From Luteimonas colneyensis (GTDB lineage Bacteria > Pseudomonadota > Gammaproteobacteria > Xanthomonadales > Xanthomonadaceae): a stretch of DNA of 64,000 nt. Each line of letters begins with the position of its first letter. Position 1 is the first letter of the stretch. Positions 1 through 8,282 of this stretch are shown here, in pieces. The notes beneath the pieces are model-generated. The model ran no database searches. It saw nothing but the letters and a program-made list of their open reading frames with translations, and was not told where the DNA came from. The stretch lies in NCBI RefSeq assembly GCF_014836665.1, contig NZ_JACSQJ010000003.1, positions 1 through 64,000 on the forward strand. The letters run 5' to 3'. A program made the position numbers and the translations under genes.

Positions 1-275
1 AGTGGGCCATGGATGGCCCACGCCCCGGCTTCAGACACGGACGTCTGCGGCCGGGCGGAGCACTCCCCCCGCCAGCCACCTCCCGCGGCGCGCACCTCCC
101 CGGCGCGGACCCAACACGACCCGCTGCGCCAGCACAGCCCCCAGTCCCGGCACGCGCCTCCACCAACACCGGCGTCAAGCACCCATGCACGTCCGGGAAC
201 CACGCGCCCCCCCCCCGGAGCAATGCGCCGCGACCCAGCGGCTACCATATGGCAGCCCCAACAGAGGATCCCCAC
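1..275. other. Upstream region of kbl, no gene recognised
   Basis: No protein family was recognised in any frame here; open frames look like GC-rich shadows. A perfect 9-bp inverted repeat with a 2-nt spacer lies at 2-10 and 13-21 (GTGGGCCAT and its complement). It may be the end of a terminator or operator whose other half is outside the window. No convincing promoter hexamers were seen before kbl. Confidence 0.4.
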
Positions 276-1481
276 ATGAGCAGCAGCCCCGCGACCACCA
301 GGCGTTATGCCGAAGAACTCGACACCATCCGCGAGGCCGGCCTGTTCAAAGCCGAACGCATCATCACCAGCCCGCAGTCGGCCGAGATCGAACTGGCCGA
401 CGGCCGCACGGTGCTGAACTTCTGCGCCAACAACTACCTCGGCCTCGCCGACCATCCGGACATCATCGCCGCCGCGCGCGACGCGCTGGACACCCACGGC
501 TTCGGCATGGCCTCGGTGCGCTTCATCTGCGGCACCCAGGACCTGCACAAGGAACTGGAGCGCACGATCGCCGACTTCTTCGGCAAGGAGGACACGATCC
601 TCTATGCCGCCTGCTTCGACGCCAATGGCGGCCTGTTCGAGCCGCTGCTGGGCGAGGAGGACGCGATCATCTCCGACGCCCTCAACCACGCCTCGATCAT
701 CGACGGCGTACGCCTGTGCAAGGCGAAGCGCTACCGCTACGCCAACTGCGACATGGCGGACCTGGAGAAACAGCTGCAGCAGGCGAAGGCCGACGGCGCG
801 CGCACGATCATGATCACCACCGACGGCGTGTTCTCGATGGACGGCTTCATCGCGCCGCTCGACGAGATCACAGCGCTGGCGTCGAGGTACGGCGCCCTGG
901 TGCACATCGACGAGTGCCACGCCACCGGCTTCATCGGCGCCACCGGCCGCGGCTCGGCCGAGGTGAAGGGCGTGCTGGAGAAGATCGACATCATCACCGG
1001 CACGCTCGGCAAAGCGATGGGCGGCGCGCTGGGCGGTTTCACCACCGCCAGGGCGGAGGTGATCGAGCTGCTGCGCCAGCGCTCCCGGCCCTACCTGTTC
1101 TCGAACTCGCTGCCGCCGCACGTGGTGGCCGCGGGCACCAAGGCCTTCCAGATGCTGGATGCCGCCGGTGACCTGCGCGAGCGGCTGGCGGAAAACACCG
1201 CCTACTTCCGCGAGCGCATGACCGCCGCCGGCTTCGACATCAAGCCCGGCGTGCACCCCATCAGCCCGGTGATGCTGTACGACGCACCGCTGGCGCAGCG
1301 CTTCGCCGAGCGCCTGCTCGAGGAAGGCATCTACGCGATCGGCTTCTTCTTCCCGGTGGTGCCCAAGGGCCAGGCGCGCATCCGCACGCAACTGTCGGCG
1401 GCGCATACGCGCGAGCACCTGGACCGGGCGATCGACGCGTTCACCCGCATCGGCCACGAACTGGGCGTGCTGAAGGCCTGA
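276..1481 (+). CDS. kbl: Glycine C-acetyltransferase (2-amino-3-ketobutyrate CoA ligase)
   Basis: PLP enzyme that cleaves 2-amino-3-ketobutyrate with CoA to glycine and acetyl-CoA, the second step of threonine breakdown by threonine dehydrogenase. The 401-residue product matches the family length (about 398). Family segments are visible: [14 protein letters not shown] near the N-terminus, [23 protein letters not shown], and [11 protein letters not shown] carrying the PLP lysine. The ATG at 276 is preceded by a GAGGA ribosome site; the open frame runs further upstream, but that part does not resemble the family. The usual partner tdh is not in the window and could lie to the left. Confidence 0.95.
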   Translation: MSSSPATTRRYAEELDTIREAGLFKAERIITSPQSAEIELADGRTVLNFCANNYLGLADHPDIIAAARDALDTHGFGMASVRFICGTQDLHKELERTIADFFGKEDTILYAACFDANGGLFEPLLGEEDAIISDALNHASIIDGVRLCKAKRYRYANCDMADLEKQLQQAKADGARTIMITTDGVFSMDGFIAPLDEITALASRYGALVHIDECHATGFIGATGRGSAEVKGVLEKIDIITGTLGKAMGGALGGFTTARAEVIELLRQRSRPYLFSNSLPPHVVAAGTKAFQMLDAAGDLRERLAENTAYFRERMTAAGFDIKPGVHPISPVMLYDAPLAQRFAERLLEEGIYAIGFFFPVVPKGQARIRTQLSAAHTREHLDRAIDAFTRIGHELGVLKA

Positions 1482-1517
1482 CCGGTCGCCCCGCGCCGGC
1501 TCCGCACGGGCCGGCCC

Positions 1518-2273
1518 TCAGGCCGCGGCGGGCGTCGACGGCGGCAGCAGGGCCGCGAGTTCCGCCGCATCCAGCGGGCGCCATTTGCCCTTGGGCAGGT
1601 CGCCAAGCGCCACCGGGCCGATCCCCACCCGCACCAGCCGCAGCACGCCGAAGCCGGAGGCCGCCATCAGGCGGCGGATGTGGCGGTTGCGGCCTTCGTG
1701 CAGCACGACTTCAAGCCAGGCATTCCGCCCGCCCTCGCGCAGGATGCGCACCGAGCCCACCGACAGGTGCTCGCCATCGCAGCGGAAGCCTCGCACCATC
1801 GCTTCCAGCTGCGCCGGTGCCGGGCGGCCGTCGATCTGCACGTGGTAGGTCTTGTCCGGGCCGGTCCCCGGGTCGGTGATGGTGGCCGCCCAGGCGGGGT
1901 CGTTGGTGAACAGCAGCAGGCCTTCGCTGGCCTGGTCCAGGCGCCCCACCGGCGCGATCCAACCGAGTCCGGCGCCGTCGAAGCAGCGGTACACGGTGTC
2001 GCGGCCACGCTCGTCGCTGGCCGTGGTGACCAGTCCGCGCGGCTTGTTGAGCACGAGGTAGAGCGGCGCGGGACCGGCCGCGTCGACGCCGTCGACCGTG
2101 ATGCGGGCGGCAGCGGCGTCGACCGGATGCTCGGGGTCGCGCACCACGCGCCCGTCGACCGTCACCCTGCCTGCGCGGATCCTGCGTTCGGCTTCGGTGC
2201 GCGAACAGATGCCGCGCTTGGACAGCGCGCGCGCCAGCCCGTGCCGGGCCCCCGGGCGCGCGCCCGGCCTCAG
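1518..2273 (-). CDS. RluB/RsuA-family 23S rRNA pseudouridine synthase, non-ATG start
   Basis: Isomerises uridine to pseudouridine in rRNA. The catalytic domain shows LNKPRGLVTT, the active-site motif GRLDQASEGLLLF and EGRNRHIRRL. An N-terminal S4 RNA-binding domain (ARALSKRGICSRTEAERRI, then AGRVTVDGRVV) is encoded upstream of the first in-frame GTG at 2165, and no ATG or GTG opens it. A CTG at 2273 would give a CTGA overlap with the stop of the preceding gene and a 251-residue protein; CTG at 2237 is the alternative. The rRNA site cannot be assigned from sequence, so no symbol is given. Confidence 0.8.
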   Translation of the reverse strand: MRPGARPGARHGLARALSKRGICSRTEAERRIRAGRVTVDGRVVRDPEHPVDAAAARITVDGVDAAGPAPLYLVLNKPRGLVTTASDERGRDTVYRCFDGAGLGWIAPVGRLDQASEGLLLFTNDPAWAATITDPGTGPDKTYHVQIDGRPAPAQLEAMVRGFRCDGEHLSVGSVRILREGGRNAWLEVVLHEGRNRHIRRLMAASGFGVLRLVRVGIGPVALGDLPKGKWRPLDAAELAALLPPSTPAAA

Positions 2274-2806
2274 CGGGGCTCGCCGTCGTCGGTGGCGGGA
2301 ACGGGCGTCCCTTCTGCGGGCGCCGGCTCGCCGTCGGTGCCCGCGGGCGCGGCCGGCACGGCGGCCGGTGCACTGCCACGGGCGACGCGCACGCCGCGCG
2401 CCTTCATCCAGGCGTCGAACTCGTCGGCGGTCATGCGACGGCCGTTCTGGTTCATGTCGAAGCGCCAGGGCGTGTTGTCGAACTCGGTCTGCGGCTTGTA
2501 GGCGCCGGGATCGTTCGGATTGGCGACGCTCGCCGGGGTCGCGATGGCGACGTTGCGGCAGCTTTCGATGCGCCGGCGCAGCAGCACCTCGTCGACCGTC
2601 TGCGACTCGTCATAGGCATGGCCAAGGACGCCGCTGTTGGCACCCAGCATGTAGGACGGCGCCACCAACTCGGTCGCCAGCGGGGCGAGCACGCTGACCC
2701 GCGTCCCGGCGCCGGCGGTCGGCAGGTTGCCGCAATCGACCGCGGCCATCGCGAAGCCGGGGGCCGCCAGGCCGGTCGCCACCACCAACCACGCTGCACG
2801 CTTCAT
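2270..2806 (-). CDS. Secreted or periplasmic protein of unknown function
   Basis: About 178 residues starting MKRAAWLVVATGLAAPGFAMA, a clear Sec signal peptide, so the mature protein is probably periplasmic. The middle contains RRRIESCRNVAIATPAS and FDNTPWRFDMNQNGRRMTADEFDAWM; the last 30 residues are rich in Ala, Pro, Gly and Glu and look disordered. One Cys follows the signal region (VDCGN) and one lies mid-protein, so a disulfide is possible. No domain was recognised. A GTG at 2830 is an alternative start but would put charged residues before the signal peptide. It is followed directly by the pseudouridine synthase. Confidence 0.6.
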   Translation of the reverse strand: MKRAAWLVVATGLAAPGFAMAAVDCGNLPTAGAGTRVSVLAPLATELVAPSYMLGANSGVLGHAYDESQTVDEVLLRRRIESCRNVAIATPASVANPNDPGAYKPQTEFDNTPWRFDMNQNGRRMTADEFDAWMKARGVRVARGSAPAAVPAAPAGTDGEPAPAEGTPVPATDDGEPR

Positions 2807-2859
2807 GTCGTCGATCCACTTCTTCTGCACAGGGCGGCGAGTGTAGCAGGCCGCAAACG

Positions 2860-2890
2860 CACGAAGCCCGGCGCGAGGCCGGGCTTCGTG
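2860..2890 (-). terminator. Stem-loop after first ompA-like gene
   Basis: A perfect 13-bp stem (2860-2872 with 2878-2890) and a 5-nt loop lie just past the stop of the gene at 2913-4004. The following bases on the minus strand are only moderately T-rich (GCGTTTGC), so efficiency is uncertain. Confidence 0.65.
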
Positions 2891-2899
2891 GGTATTACA

Positions 2900-3478
2900 G
2901 GTGCCGACGTCCTCAGTTCTGGACGTTCAGCTCCGTGCGGCGGTTGCGCGCGCGGCCGTCCGGGTTGTCCGAACCGTCGTCGTTGGTGTTCGGCGCGATC
3001 GGGCGGCTCTCGCCGTAACCGTTCGGGCCCACCAGGCGCGAAGCGTCGATGCCGTTGCCGGTCAGGTAGTCGTACACCGCCGTCGCGCGGCGCTCCGACA
3101 GCGACTGGTTGTAGGCGTCGGTGCCCTTCGAGTCGGTGTGGCCAGCCACCTCGACCTTCAGCTCCGGGTAACGCTTCAGGATCTCGATCGCTTCGTTCAG
3201 GATCGACACCGCGTCAGGACGCAGGGTCGACTTGTCGAAGTCGAAGTTGACGCCCTTCAGGTCGATCGACACCGGCACCGGGCAGCCGTCCGGACCAATG
3301 GTCTGGCCAGCCTGCGAACCCGGGCACTTGTCGTCGCAGTCGTTCACGCCGTCGCCGTCGCTGTCCATGTCGGCGCAGCTCGGGGCCACCGGTGCCGGCG
3401 CCACCGGGGCGGTCGGCTCCGGACCCAGCGGGATCACCACGCCGACCGAGGCCAGGACGTCGCCGAACCAGTCTTCGC
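2900..3478. repeat. Near-identical duplicated segment, copy 1
   Basis: This 579-bp stretch matches 4176-4754 with one substitution within the coding part (3402 versus 4678, a silent change in a Val codon). It covers the linker, the calcium-type repeat and the C-terminal OmpA domain of the first gene, plus a few bases beyond the stop. Confidence 0.9.
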
Positions 3479-4004
3479 TGGCGGCATTGACGCTGGTGTC
3501 GTCGAAGTCGGCACGGTAGGCCAGCTCGCTGCGCAGCTTCACGCGGCTGCCCATGTCACCCTGGACGCCGAAGCCAATCTTGGCTGCGAAGTTGCCGTCC
3601 TCGCGCTCGCCGGGCGAGTTCGGGCTCGGGAACGCGTCGTACTCTTCCTCGGAGCGCTGGTAGCCCACGCCCATCAGCAGGTAGGGGTTCCAGCTGCGGC
3701 CCTCGGCCAGGAAGTGGCGGCGCAGGTCGAACGAGACGCCATACTGGCTCCAGTTCAGGTCCTGGTTGGCGTCATGGTTGGGATTCTGGTAGTTCAGCTC
3801 GGCATCGACCGACCACTCCGGGGCGATGAACTTGCCGATACCCAGGCCCACGAACGGCGCGTCGTTGGTGCCACGGTCGTTGTCCTGGATGTTGAAGCCG
3901 GCGCTGCCGGTCAGGTACCAGCGATCGTCGAACTCCTGGGCGGCGGCGGCCTGCGAGAACGCAAGTCCGGCCAGCAAGGCAGTGCTCAGCACGCGGATCT
4001 TCAT
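2913..4004 (-). CDS. OmpA-family outer membrane protein, copy 1
   Basis: 363 residues. A signal peptide ending in AAAAQ is followed by an eight-strand-type beta-barrel region (WYLTGSAGFNIQDNDRG to about residue 190), a Pro/Ala linker, a thrombospondin-3-like repeat DSDGDGVNDCDDKCPG, and a C-terminal OmpA domain. That domain has VNFDFDKSTLRPDA, VEVAGHTDSKG, LSERRATAVYDYL and NRRTELNV, the signature that binds peptidoglycan diaminopimelate. It probably anchors the outer membrane to the wall. Strong ribosome site TTAGGAG. A candidate -10 (TATGAT, minus strand 4102-4097) lies upstream. It is a paralogue of the next gene. Confidence 0.93.
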   Translation of the reverse strand: MKIRVLSTALLAGLAFSQAAAAQEFDDRWYLTGSAGFNIQDNDRGTNDAPFVGLGIGKFIAPEWSVDAELNYQNPNHDANQDLNWSQYGVSFDLRRHFLAEGRSWNPYLLMGVGYQRSEEEYDAFPSPNSPGEREDGNFAAKIGFGVQGDMGSRVKLRSELAYRADFDDTSVNAASEDWFGDVLASVGVVIPLGPEPTAPVAPAPVAPSCADMDSDGDGVNDCDDKCPGSQAGQTIGPDGCPVPVSIDLKGVNFDFDKSTLRPDAVSILNEAIEILKRYPELKVEVAGHTDSKGTDAYNQSLSERRATAVYDYLTGNGIDASRLVGPNGYGESRPIAPNTNDDGSDNPDGRARNRRTELNVQN

Positions 4005-4137
4005 TGATTACTCCTAAGGTCAATCAGGAATGAAAAGGGGGGGCGGCGGGAGCATCAAGGCAGGCCATAGGCCCGCCCCTGCCAGTCGCGCCGGCAATCA
4101 TACACATTCAGGTAGATGTTAACCATCCATTAAATAG

Positions 4138-4166
4138 CACGAGACCCGGCGTTGCCGGGCCTCGTG
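4138..4166 (-). terminator. Terminator after second ompA-like gene
   Basis: A 13-bp stem (4138-4150 with 4154-4166, one G-U pair) and a 3-nt loop lie just past the stop at 4189, followed on the minus strand by the T/A-rich CTATTTAATG. It is homologous to the stem-loop at 2860-2890, so the duplication included the terminator. Confidence 0.7.
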
Positions 4167-4175
4167 GGTACTGCA

Positions 4176-4754
4176 GGTGCCGACGTCCTCAGTTCTGGAC
4201 GTTCAGCTCCGTGCGGCGGTTGCGCGCGCGGCCGTCCGGGTTGTCCGAACCGTCGTCGTTGGTGTTCGGCGCGATCGGGCGGCTCTCGCCGTAACCGTTC
4301 GGGCCCACCAGGCGCGAAGCGTCGATGCCGTTGCCGGTCAGGTAGTCGTACACCGCCGTCGCGCGGCGCTCCGACAGCGACTGGTTGTAGGCGTCGGTGC
4401 CCTTCGAGTCGGTGTGGCCAGCCACCTCGACCTTCAGCTCCGGGTAACGCTTCAGGATCTCGATCGCTTCGTTCAGGATCGACACCGCGTCAGGACGCAG
4501 GGTCGACTTGTCGAAGTCGAAGTTGACGCCCTTCAGGTCGATCGACACCGGCACCGGGCAGCCGTCCGGACCAATGGTCTGGCCAGCCTGCGAACCCGGG
4601 CACTTGTCGTCGCAGTCGTTCACGCCGTCGCCGTCGCTGTCCATGTCGGCGCAGCTCGGGGCCACCGGTGCCGGCGCGACCGGGGCGGTCGGCTCCGGAC
4701 CCAGCGGGATCACCACGCCGACCGAGGCCAGGACGTCGCCGAACCAGTCTTCGC
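4176..4754. repeat. Near-identical duplicated segment, copy 2
   Basis: Partner of 2900-3478 at a constant offset of 1276 bp. The abrupt fall in identity at 4755, where the barrel-coding half begins, points to recent gene conversion rather than one simple recent duplication. Confidence 0.9.
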
Positions 4755-5316
4755 CGTCATTGCGCTCCGGCGGCGGATCGTCGTTCATGAGCTGGGCGCG
4801 GGTGTCGTCGAGGGCCACGGCGCGATAGGCGAGCTCGGCACGGAGACGCACGCGGCCGGTGTTGCCCTGCACGCCCACGCCGAACTTGCCGGCGACCGCA
4901 CCCTCTTCCTCCTGGAACGGGGAATCGGGGTTCGGGAAGTTGTCGAGCTCGATCTCTTCGCGCTGGTAGCCCAGGCCCATCAGCAGGTAGGGATTCCAGT
5001 TGCGGCCTTCCGCGATGAAGTGGCGGCGGGCGTCGAAGGAGATGCCGTACTGGCTCCAGTTGAGATCCTGGTTCGCATCCCAGTTGGGGTTCTGGTAATT
5101 GAGCTCGGCATCCACCGACCAGTTCGGCGAAACGAACTTGCCGATACCCAGGCCCAGGAACGGCGCGTCGTTGGTGCCACGGTCGTTGTCCTGGATGTTG
5201 AAGCCGGCGCTGCCGGTGAGGTACCAGCGGTCGTCGTATTCCTGGGCGGCGGCGCCGTGGGCAGCGCCCAGACCGGCCAGCAGCATGGCTGCGCACAGCA
5301 GCTTCTTGTTCATCAT
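4189..5316 (-). CDS. OmpA-family outer membrane protein, copy 2
   Basis: 375 residues with the same layout as copy 1: signal peptide (MMNKKLLCAAMLLAGLG to AAAQ), barrel domain, Pro/Ala linker, DSDGDGVNDCDDKCPG repeat and OmpA peptidoglycan-binding domain. The barrel half has diverged from copy 1 and carries an extra loop of about ten residues (NDDPPPERNDGED), probably an exposed or periplasmic loop. The linker and C-terminal half are identical in protein sequence. The ribosome site AAGGAG precedes ATG. Order on the strand is copy 2 then copy 1, each with its own stem-loop, so they may be transcribed separately. Confidence 0.93.
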   Translation of the reverse strand: MMNKKLLCAAMLLAGLGAAHGAAAQEYDDRWYLTGSAGFNIQDNDRGTNDAPFLGLGIGKFVSPNWSVDAELNYQNPNWDANQDLNWSQYGISFDARRHFIAEGRNWNPYLLMGLGYQREEIELDNFPNPDSPFQEEEGAVAGKFGVGVQGNTGRVRLRAELAYRAVALDDTRAQLMNDDPPPERNDGEDWFGDVLASVGVVIPLGPEPTAPVAPAPVAPSCADMDSDGDGVNDCDDKCPGSQAGQTIGPDGCPVPVSIDLKGVNFDFDKSTLRPDAVSILNEAIEILKRYPELKVEVAGHTDSKGTDAYNQSLSERRATAVYDYLTGNGIDASRLVGPNGYGESRPIAPNTNDDGSDNPDGRARNRRTELNVQN

Positions 5317-5782
5317 GTTGTTGCTCCTTGGGTGGTGGACGGTGCCGAGCGATGCCGAAGCCGCCTGAAACTGTGGATGGACACGGTCATGGGCACGACC
5401 GGATCGCGGCCGAAGGTTAGGTTCAAACGCGTGAAGACGGCGTTAACGTTGACCTAACAAATATCGTGCCGGGCCGACCGCCGACGGGCCGGGGCAAATC
5501 GACGACCGGCCCTTGACCGATGTCATGCGCGAAGATCCCTGAACCCCTGTTCAGCCGGCGTTTCGAAACCGGGCAGTAACGTGCGCCAACTTTTTTCTCC
5601 GCCGCGACTTCGGCGGAACCGGCACGACCCGTCGTTCTGCGGGCTTCGCGCCCGGGCAGCAAGCGCGCCAGAGAGTGCCGCCGCCCTCCCCAACACGCCA
5701 GGCCGTCCCGCGACGCGGTGGCACGGGTTCCATTGGAGCCCGGCCCTGCTGCGCGAACGGCGCAACGGAGCAAGGAGCCGTC
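5317..5782. other. Divergent intergenic region
   Basis: 466 bp between the divergently transcribed ompA copy 2 and the SleB-type hydrolase. The segment next to ompA (about 5390-5475) is less GC-rich than its surroundings and holds an inverted repeat (listed separately) and GTTAAC-type palindromes, suggesting promoter DNA. Long frames crossing 5500-5780 have no recognisable protein similarity. AAGGAG at 5772 is the ribosome site of the hydrolase. Confidence 0.5.
5416..5458 (-). promoter_or_regulatory. Inverted repeat upstream of ompA copy 2
   Basis: GTTAGGTTCAA (5416-5426) is matched by TTGACCTAAC (5449-5458), its complement with one base missing, with a 22-bp centre. The repeat lies about 100-140 bp upstream of the ompA copy 2 start in the least GC-rich part of the gap. 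It has the form of a dimeric regulator site; the regulator is unknown. Confidence 0.35.
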
Positions 5783-6238
5783 ATGAAACTCGCCTGGATC
5801 CTGTGGCTGGCATCGATACTGCCCCCGCAGGCTGCAGATTCCCTGTGCCTCAGCACCACGCTGTACCTCGAGGCCCGCGACCAGTCCGTCCTCGGCCAGC
5901 ACGCCGTGGCCGAGGTCGCCCTGCGCCGCACCGACAGCGGCCTGTGGGGCGACTCGGTCTGCGACGTGGTGACCGCGCGCAAGCAGTTCGCGCCGACGAT
6001 CGTGTCGCCACGCACGCGCCTGACCAACACCGAGGCCTGGTCGCAATCGGTCACGATCGCCCTGGAAGCCCAGCGCAACTGGGCGCTGCCGGCCGGCGAG
6101 CGCAAGGAAGTAGTGCCCGGCGCCAGCCACTTCCTGGCGCATGCCATCGCCAGCCCGAGCTGGCGCAACGCCTACCAGGTCGCAACCATCGGCGACCACA
6201 CCTTTCTCCGGGTCCAGAACCTGAAGCCGAAGTCCTGA
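5783..6238 (+). CDS. SleB/CwlJ-type cell wall hydrolase, exported
   Basis: 151 residues. A short hydrophobic N-terminus (MKLAWILWLASILPPQAA) suggests export. The rest matches the Hydrolase_2 (SleB) fold: CLSTTLYLEARDQSVLGQHA corresponds to the family segment with the catalytic Glu in EAR, followed by AEVALRR and a C-terminal part with ASHFLAHAI and DHTFLR. In non-sporulating Gram-negatives such proteins are taken to be peptidoglycan lytic enzymes. Start chosen for AAGGAG placed eight bases upstream. It is at the short end of the family. Confidence 0.8.
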   Translation: MKLAWILWLASILPPQAADSLCLSTTLYLEARDQSVLGQHAVAEVALRRTDSGLWGDSVCDVVTARKQFAPTIVSPRTRLTNTEAWSQSVTIALEAQRNWALPAGERKEVVPGASHFLAHAIASPSWRNAYQVATIGDHTFLRVQNLKPKS

Positions 6239-6320
6239 GGCCCGGTGGCGGTGCTGCGGCGCCTTGAGCGCGCCGCGGGCAGCGCGGATGATGGCGGTTT
6301 CCCCACGCGAGGAGCCGCAG

Positions 6321-6932
6321 ATGAAGCTGTATTCGAAGCCGGGCGCATGCTCGACCGCCGTGCACATGGCGCTGGAGTGGACCGGCGCTCCCTACGAGGT
6401 CGAGATCCTCGATGGCGAATCGATGAAGGCTCCGGCCTTCCTCGCCATCAATCCCGCCGGCGCGGTGCCGGCGCTGGTCGATGGCGACTTCGTGCTGACC
6501 CAGAACGCCGCGATCATGGGCTACATCGCCGACACGAGGCCGCAGGCCGGTCTGGCGGGTGATGGTTCGCCGCGCCAGCGCGCCGAGGCCGCACGCTGGC
6601 TGGCCTTCGTGAACTCCGACCTGCATCCGGCGTTCAAGCCGATCTTCTCCACCGCCCGCTACATCGGCGACGAGGCGCAGCATGACGCGGTCAAGGCGTC
6701 TGCCAGGACGCTGGTGCGCAAGCTCATGGAAACCGCCGACAGGCGCCTGGCCGGGAACGACTGGCTGGCCGGCTTCCGCAGCTTCGCCGATCCCTACTTC
6801 TATATGACGGTGCGCTGGGCCCACGGCACCGGCGTGGACATGTCCGGGCTGGACAACATCGCCTCGTTCAAGGCGCGGATGGAGGCCGACCCGGGCGTGC
6901 GCGCCGCGCTGGAGGCCGAGGGGCTGAAGTAG
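6321..6932 (+). CDS. Glutathione S-transferase, beta-class-like
   Basis: 203 residues. The N-terminal thioredoxin-like domain begins MKLYSKPGACSTAVHMALE, with the Cys typical of bacterial beta-class enzymes at residue 10. NPAGAVPALV holds the cis-Pro of the glutathione site and TQNAAIMGYIA the gamma-glutamyl contact region. The helical C-terminal domain follows (ARWLAFVNSDLHPAFKPIF). It probably conjugates or reduces electrophiles in the cytoplasm; the substrate is unknown. ATG at 6321 is preceded by GAGGAG and starts exactly at the domain. Confidence 0.9.
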   Translation: MKLYSKPGACSTAVHMALEWTGAPYEVEILDGESMKAPAFLAINPAGAVPALVDGDFVLTQNAAIMGYIADTRPQAGLAGDGSPRQRAEAARWLAFVNSDLHPAFKPIFSTARYIGDEAQHDAVKASARTLVRKLMETADRRLAGNDWLAGFRSFADPYFYMTVRWAHGTGVDMSGLDNIASFKARMEADPGVRAALEAEGLK

Positions 6933-6983
6933 GCGGCCGGCTGGAACCAATCGCCGCCATGGCGGCTCCATGCTGAAACAGGA

Positions 6984-7008
6984 AAACGGCGCCCTCGGGG
7001 CGCCGTTT
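6984..7008. terminator. Bidirectional terminator between GST and prpC
   Basis: A perfect 10-bp stem, AAACGGCGCC (6984-6993) and GGCGCCGTTT (6999-7008), with a 5-nt loop. The A-run on the left and T-run on the right allow it to work on both strands, as expected between convergent genes. Confidence 0.85.
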
Positions 7009-7031
7009 CGTTTCCAGCCTGGCCTGGCGTC

Positions 7032-8186
7032 TCAGCGGCGATCGGCCATCGGCACCCAGTCGCGGTTCTCGGGACCGGTGTAGTTCGCGCTCGGACGGAT
7101 GATCTTGCCGTCGATTCGCTGCTCGATCACGTGCGCGCTCCAGCCGCTGGTGCGCGCGATCACGAACAGCGGGGTGAACATCGCCGTCGGCACGCCCATC
7201 ATGTGGTAGCTCACCGCGCTGAACCAGTCGAGGTTCGGGAACATCTTCTTGATGTCCCACATCACCGACTCCAGGCGCTCGGCGATGGCGTACATGCGGG
7301 TGTCGCCCTGCTCTTCCGACAGCTCCTTCGCCACGTCCTTGATGATGCCGTTGCGCGGATCGCCCACGGTGTACACCGGGTGGCCGAAGCCGATCACCAC
7401 TTCCTTGCGGCCGACGCGCTCGCGGATGTCGGCCTCGGCCTCGTCAGGCGTGTCGTAGCGCTTCTGCACCTCGAAGGCGACCTCGTTGGCGCCGCCGTGC
7501 TTCGGTCCGCGCAGCGCACCGATGGCGCCGGCGATGCACGAATACATGTCGCTGCCGGTGCCGGCGATGACGCGCGAGGTGAAGGTGGAGGCGTTGAACT
7601 CGTGCTCGGCATACAGGTTGAGCGAAGTGTGCATCGCGCGCACCCAGCTTTCCGGCGGCGGCTCGCCGTGCAGCAGGTGCAGGAAGTGGCCGCCGATCGA
7701 ATCGTCGTCGGTCTCGACGTCGATGACCCGGCCGTTGTGGCTGAAGTGGTACCAGTACAGCAGCATCGAGCCGAGCGACGCCATCAGCTTGTCGGCGATG
7801 TCGCGCGCGCCCGGATGGTTGTGGTCGTCCTTCTCCGGCGCGATGCAGCCCAGCACGGACACGCCGGTACGCATCACGTCCATCGGATGCGCCGAAGGCG
7901 GCAGCTCCTCCAGCGCGGCCTTGACCGCTGCCGGGATCCCGCGCAGCGACTTCAGCTTCGCCTTGTAGCGCGCCAGCTCCGGCTTCGACGGCAGCTTGCC
8001 GTGCACCAGCAGGTAGGCGACCTCCTCGAATTCCGCCGTGGTCGCGAACTGGGTGATGTCATAGCCGCGGTAGTGCAGATCGTTGCCGCTGCGGCCGACG
8101 CTGCAGAGCGCGGTGTTGCCGGCGGCGGTGCCGGACAGGGCCACCGACTTCTTCGGCTTCGGCAGGGTGCTCGTGGGTTCGCTCAT
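7032..8186 (-). CDS. prpC: 2-Methylcitrate synthase
   Basis: 384 residues. Condenses propionyl-CoA with oxaloacetate in the methylcitrate cycle. The citrate synthase triad region is visible: His in [12 protein letters not shown], His in [14 protein letters not shown], and the Asp-containing C-terminal part leading to [13 protein letters not shown]. The short length (type I citrate synthases are about 430) and the neighbours prpB and prpE favour methylcitrate synthase. ATG at 8186 is preceded by ACGGAG; a GTG at 8204 is an alternative start. Last gene of a prpE-prpB-prpC order. Confidence 0.92.
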   Translation of the reverse strand: MSEPTSTLPKPKKSVALSGTAAGNTALCSVGRSGNDLHYRGYDITQFATTAEFEEVAYLLVHGKLPSKPELARYKAKLKSLRGIPAAVKAALEELPPSAHPMDVMRTGVSVLGCIAPEKDDHNHPGARDIADKLMASLGSMLLYWYHFSHNGRVIDVETDDDSIGGHFLHLLHGEPPPESWVRAMHTSLNLYAEHEFNASTFTSRVIAGTGSDMYSCIAGAIGALRGPKHGGANEVAFEVQKRYDTPDEAEADIRERVGRKEVVIGFGHPVYTVGDPRNGIIKDVAKELSEEQGDTRMYAIAERLESVMWDIKKMFPNLDWFSAVSYHMMGVPTAMFTPLFVIARTSGWSAHVIEQRIDGKIIRPSANYTGPENRDWVPMADRR

Positions 8187-8282
8187 CGAATGCTCCGTAG
8201 ACACTGGGATTGGTGGCGCGCACCGGGCGCATGGCGTTGCCCGGGGCGGGCGGCTCGCCGCGCCGCCCGGGGCCGCCGGGGG

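Noticed and set aside
2-1171. Overlapping long frames covering the kbl region in other phases.
   Set aside because: They have Arg/His/Pro-rich shadow composition; the kbl frame carries all the family motifs.
5423-6367. Minus-strand open frame spanning the divergent ompA-hydrolase gap.
   Set aside because: It is opposite the SleB-type gene, has no motif, and its composition fits a shadow frame.
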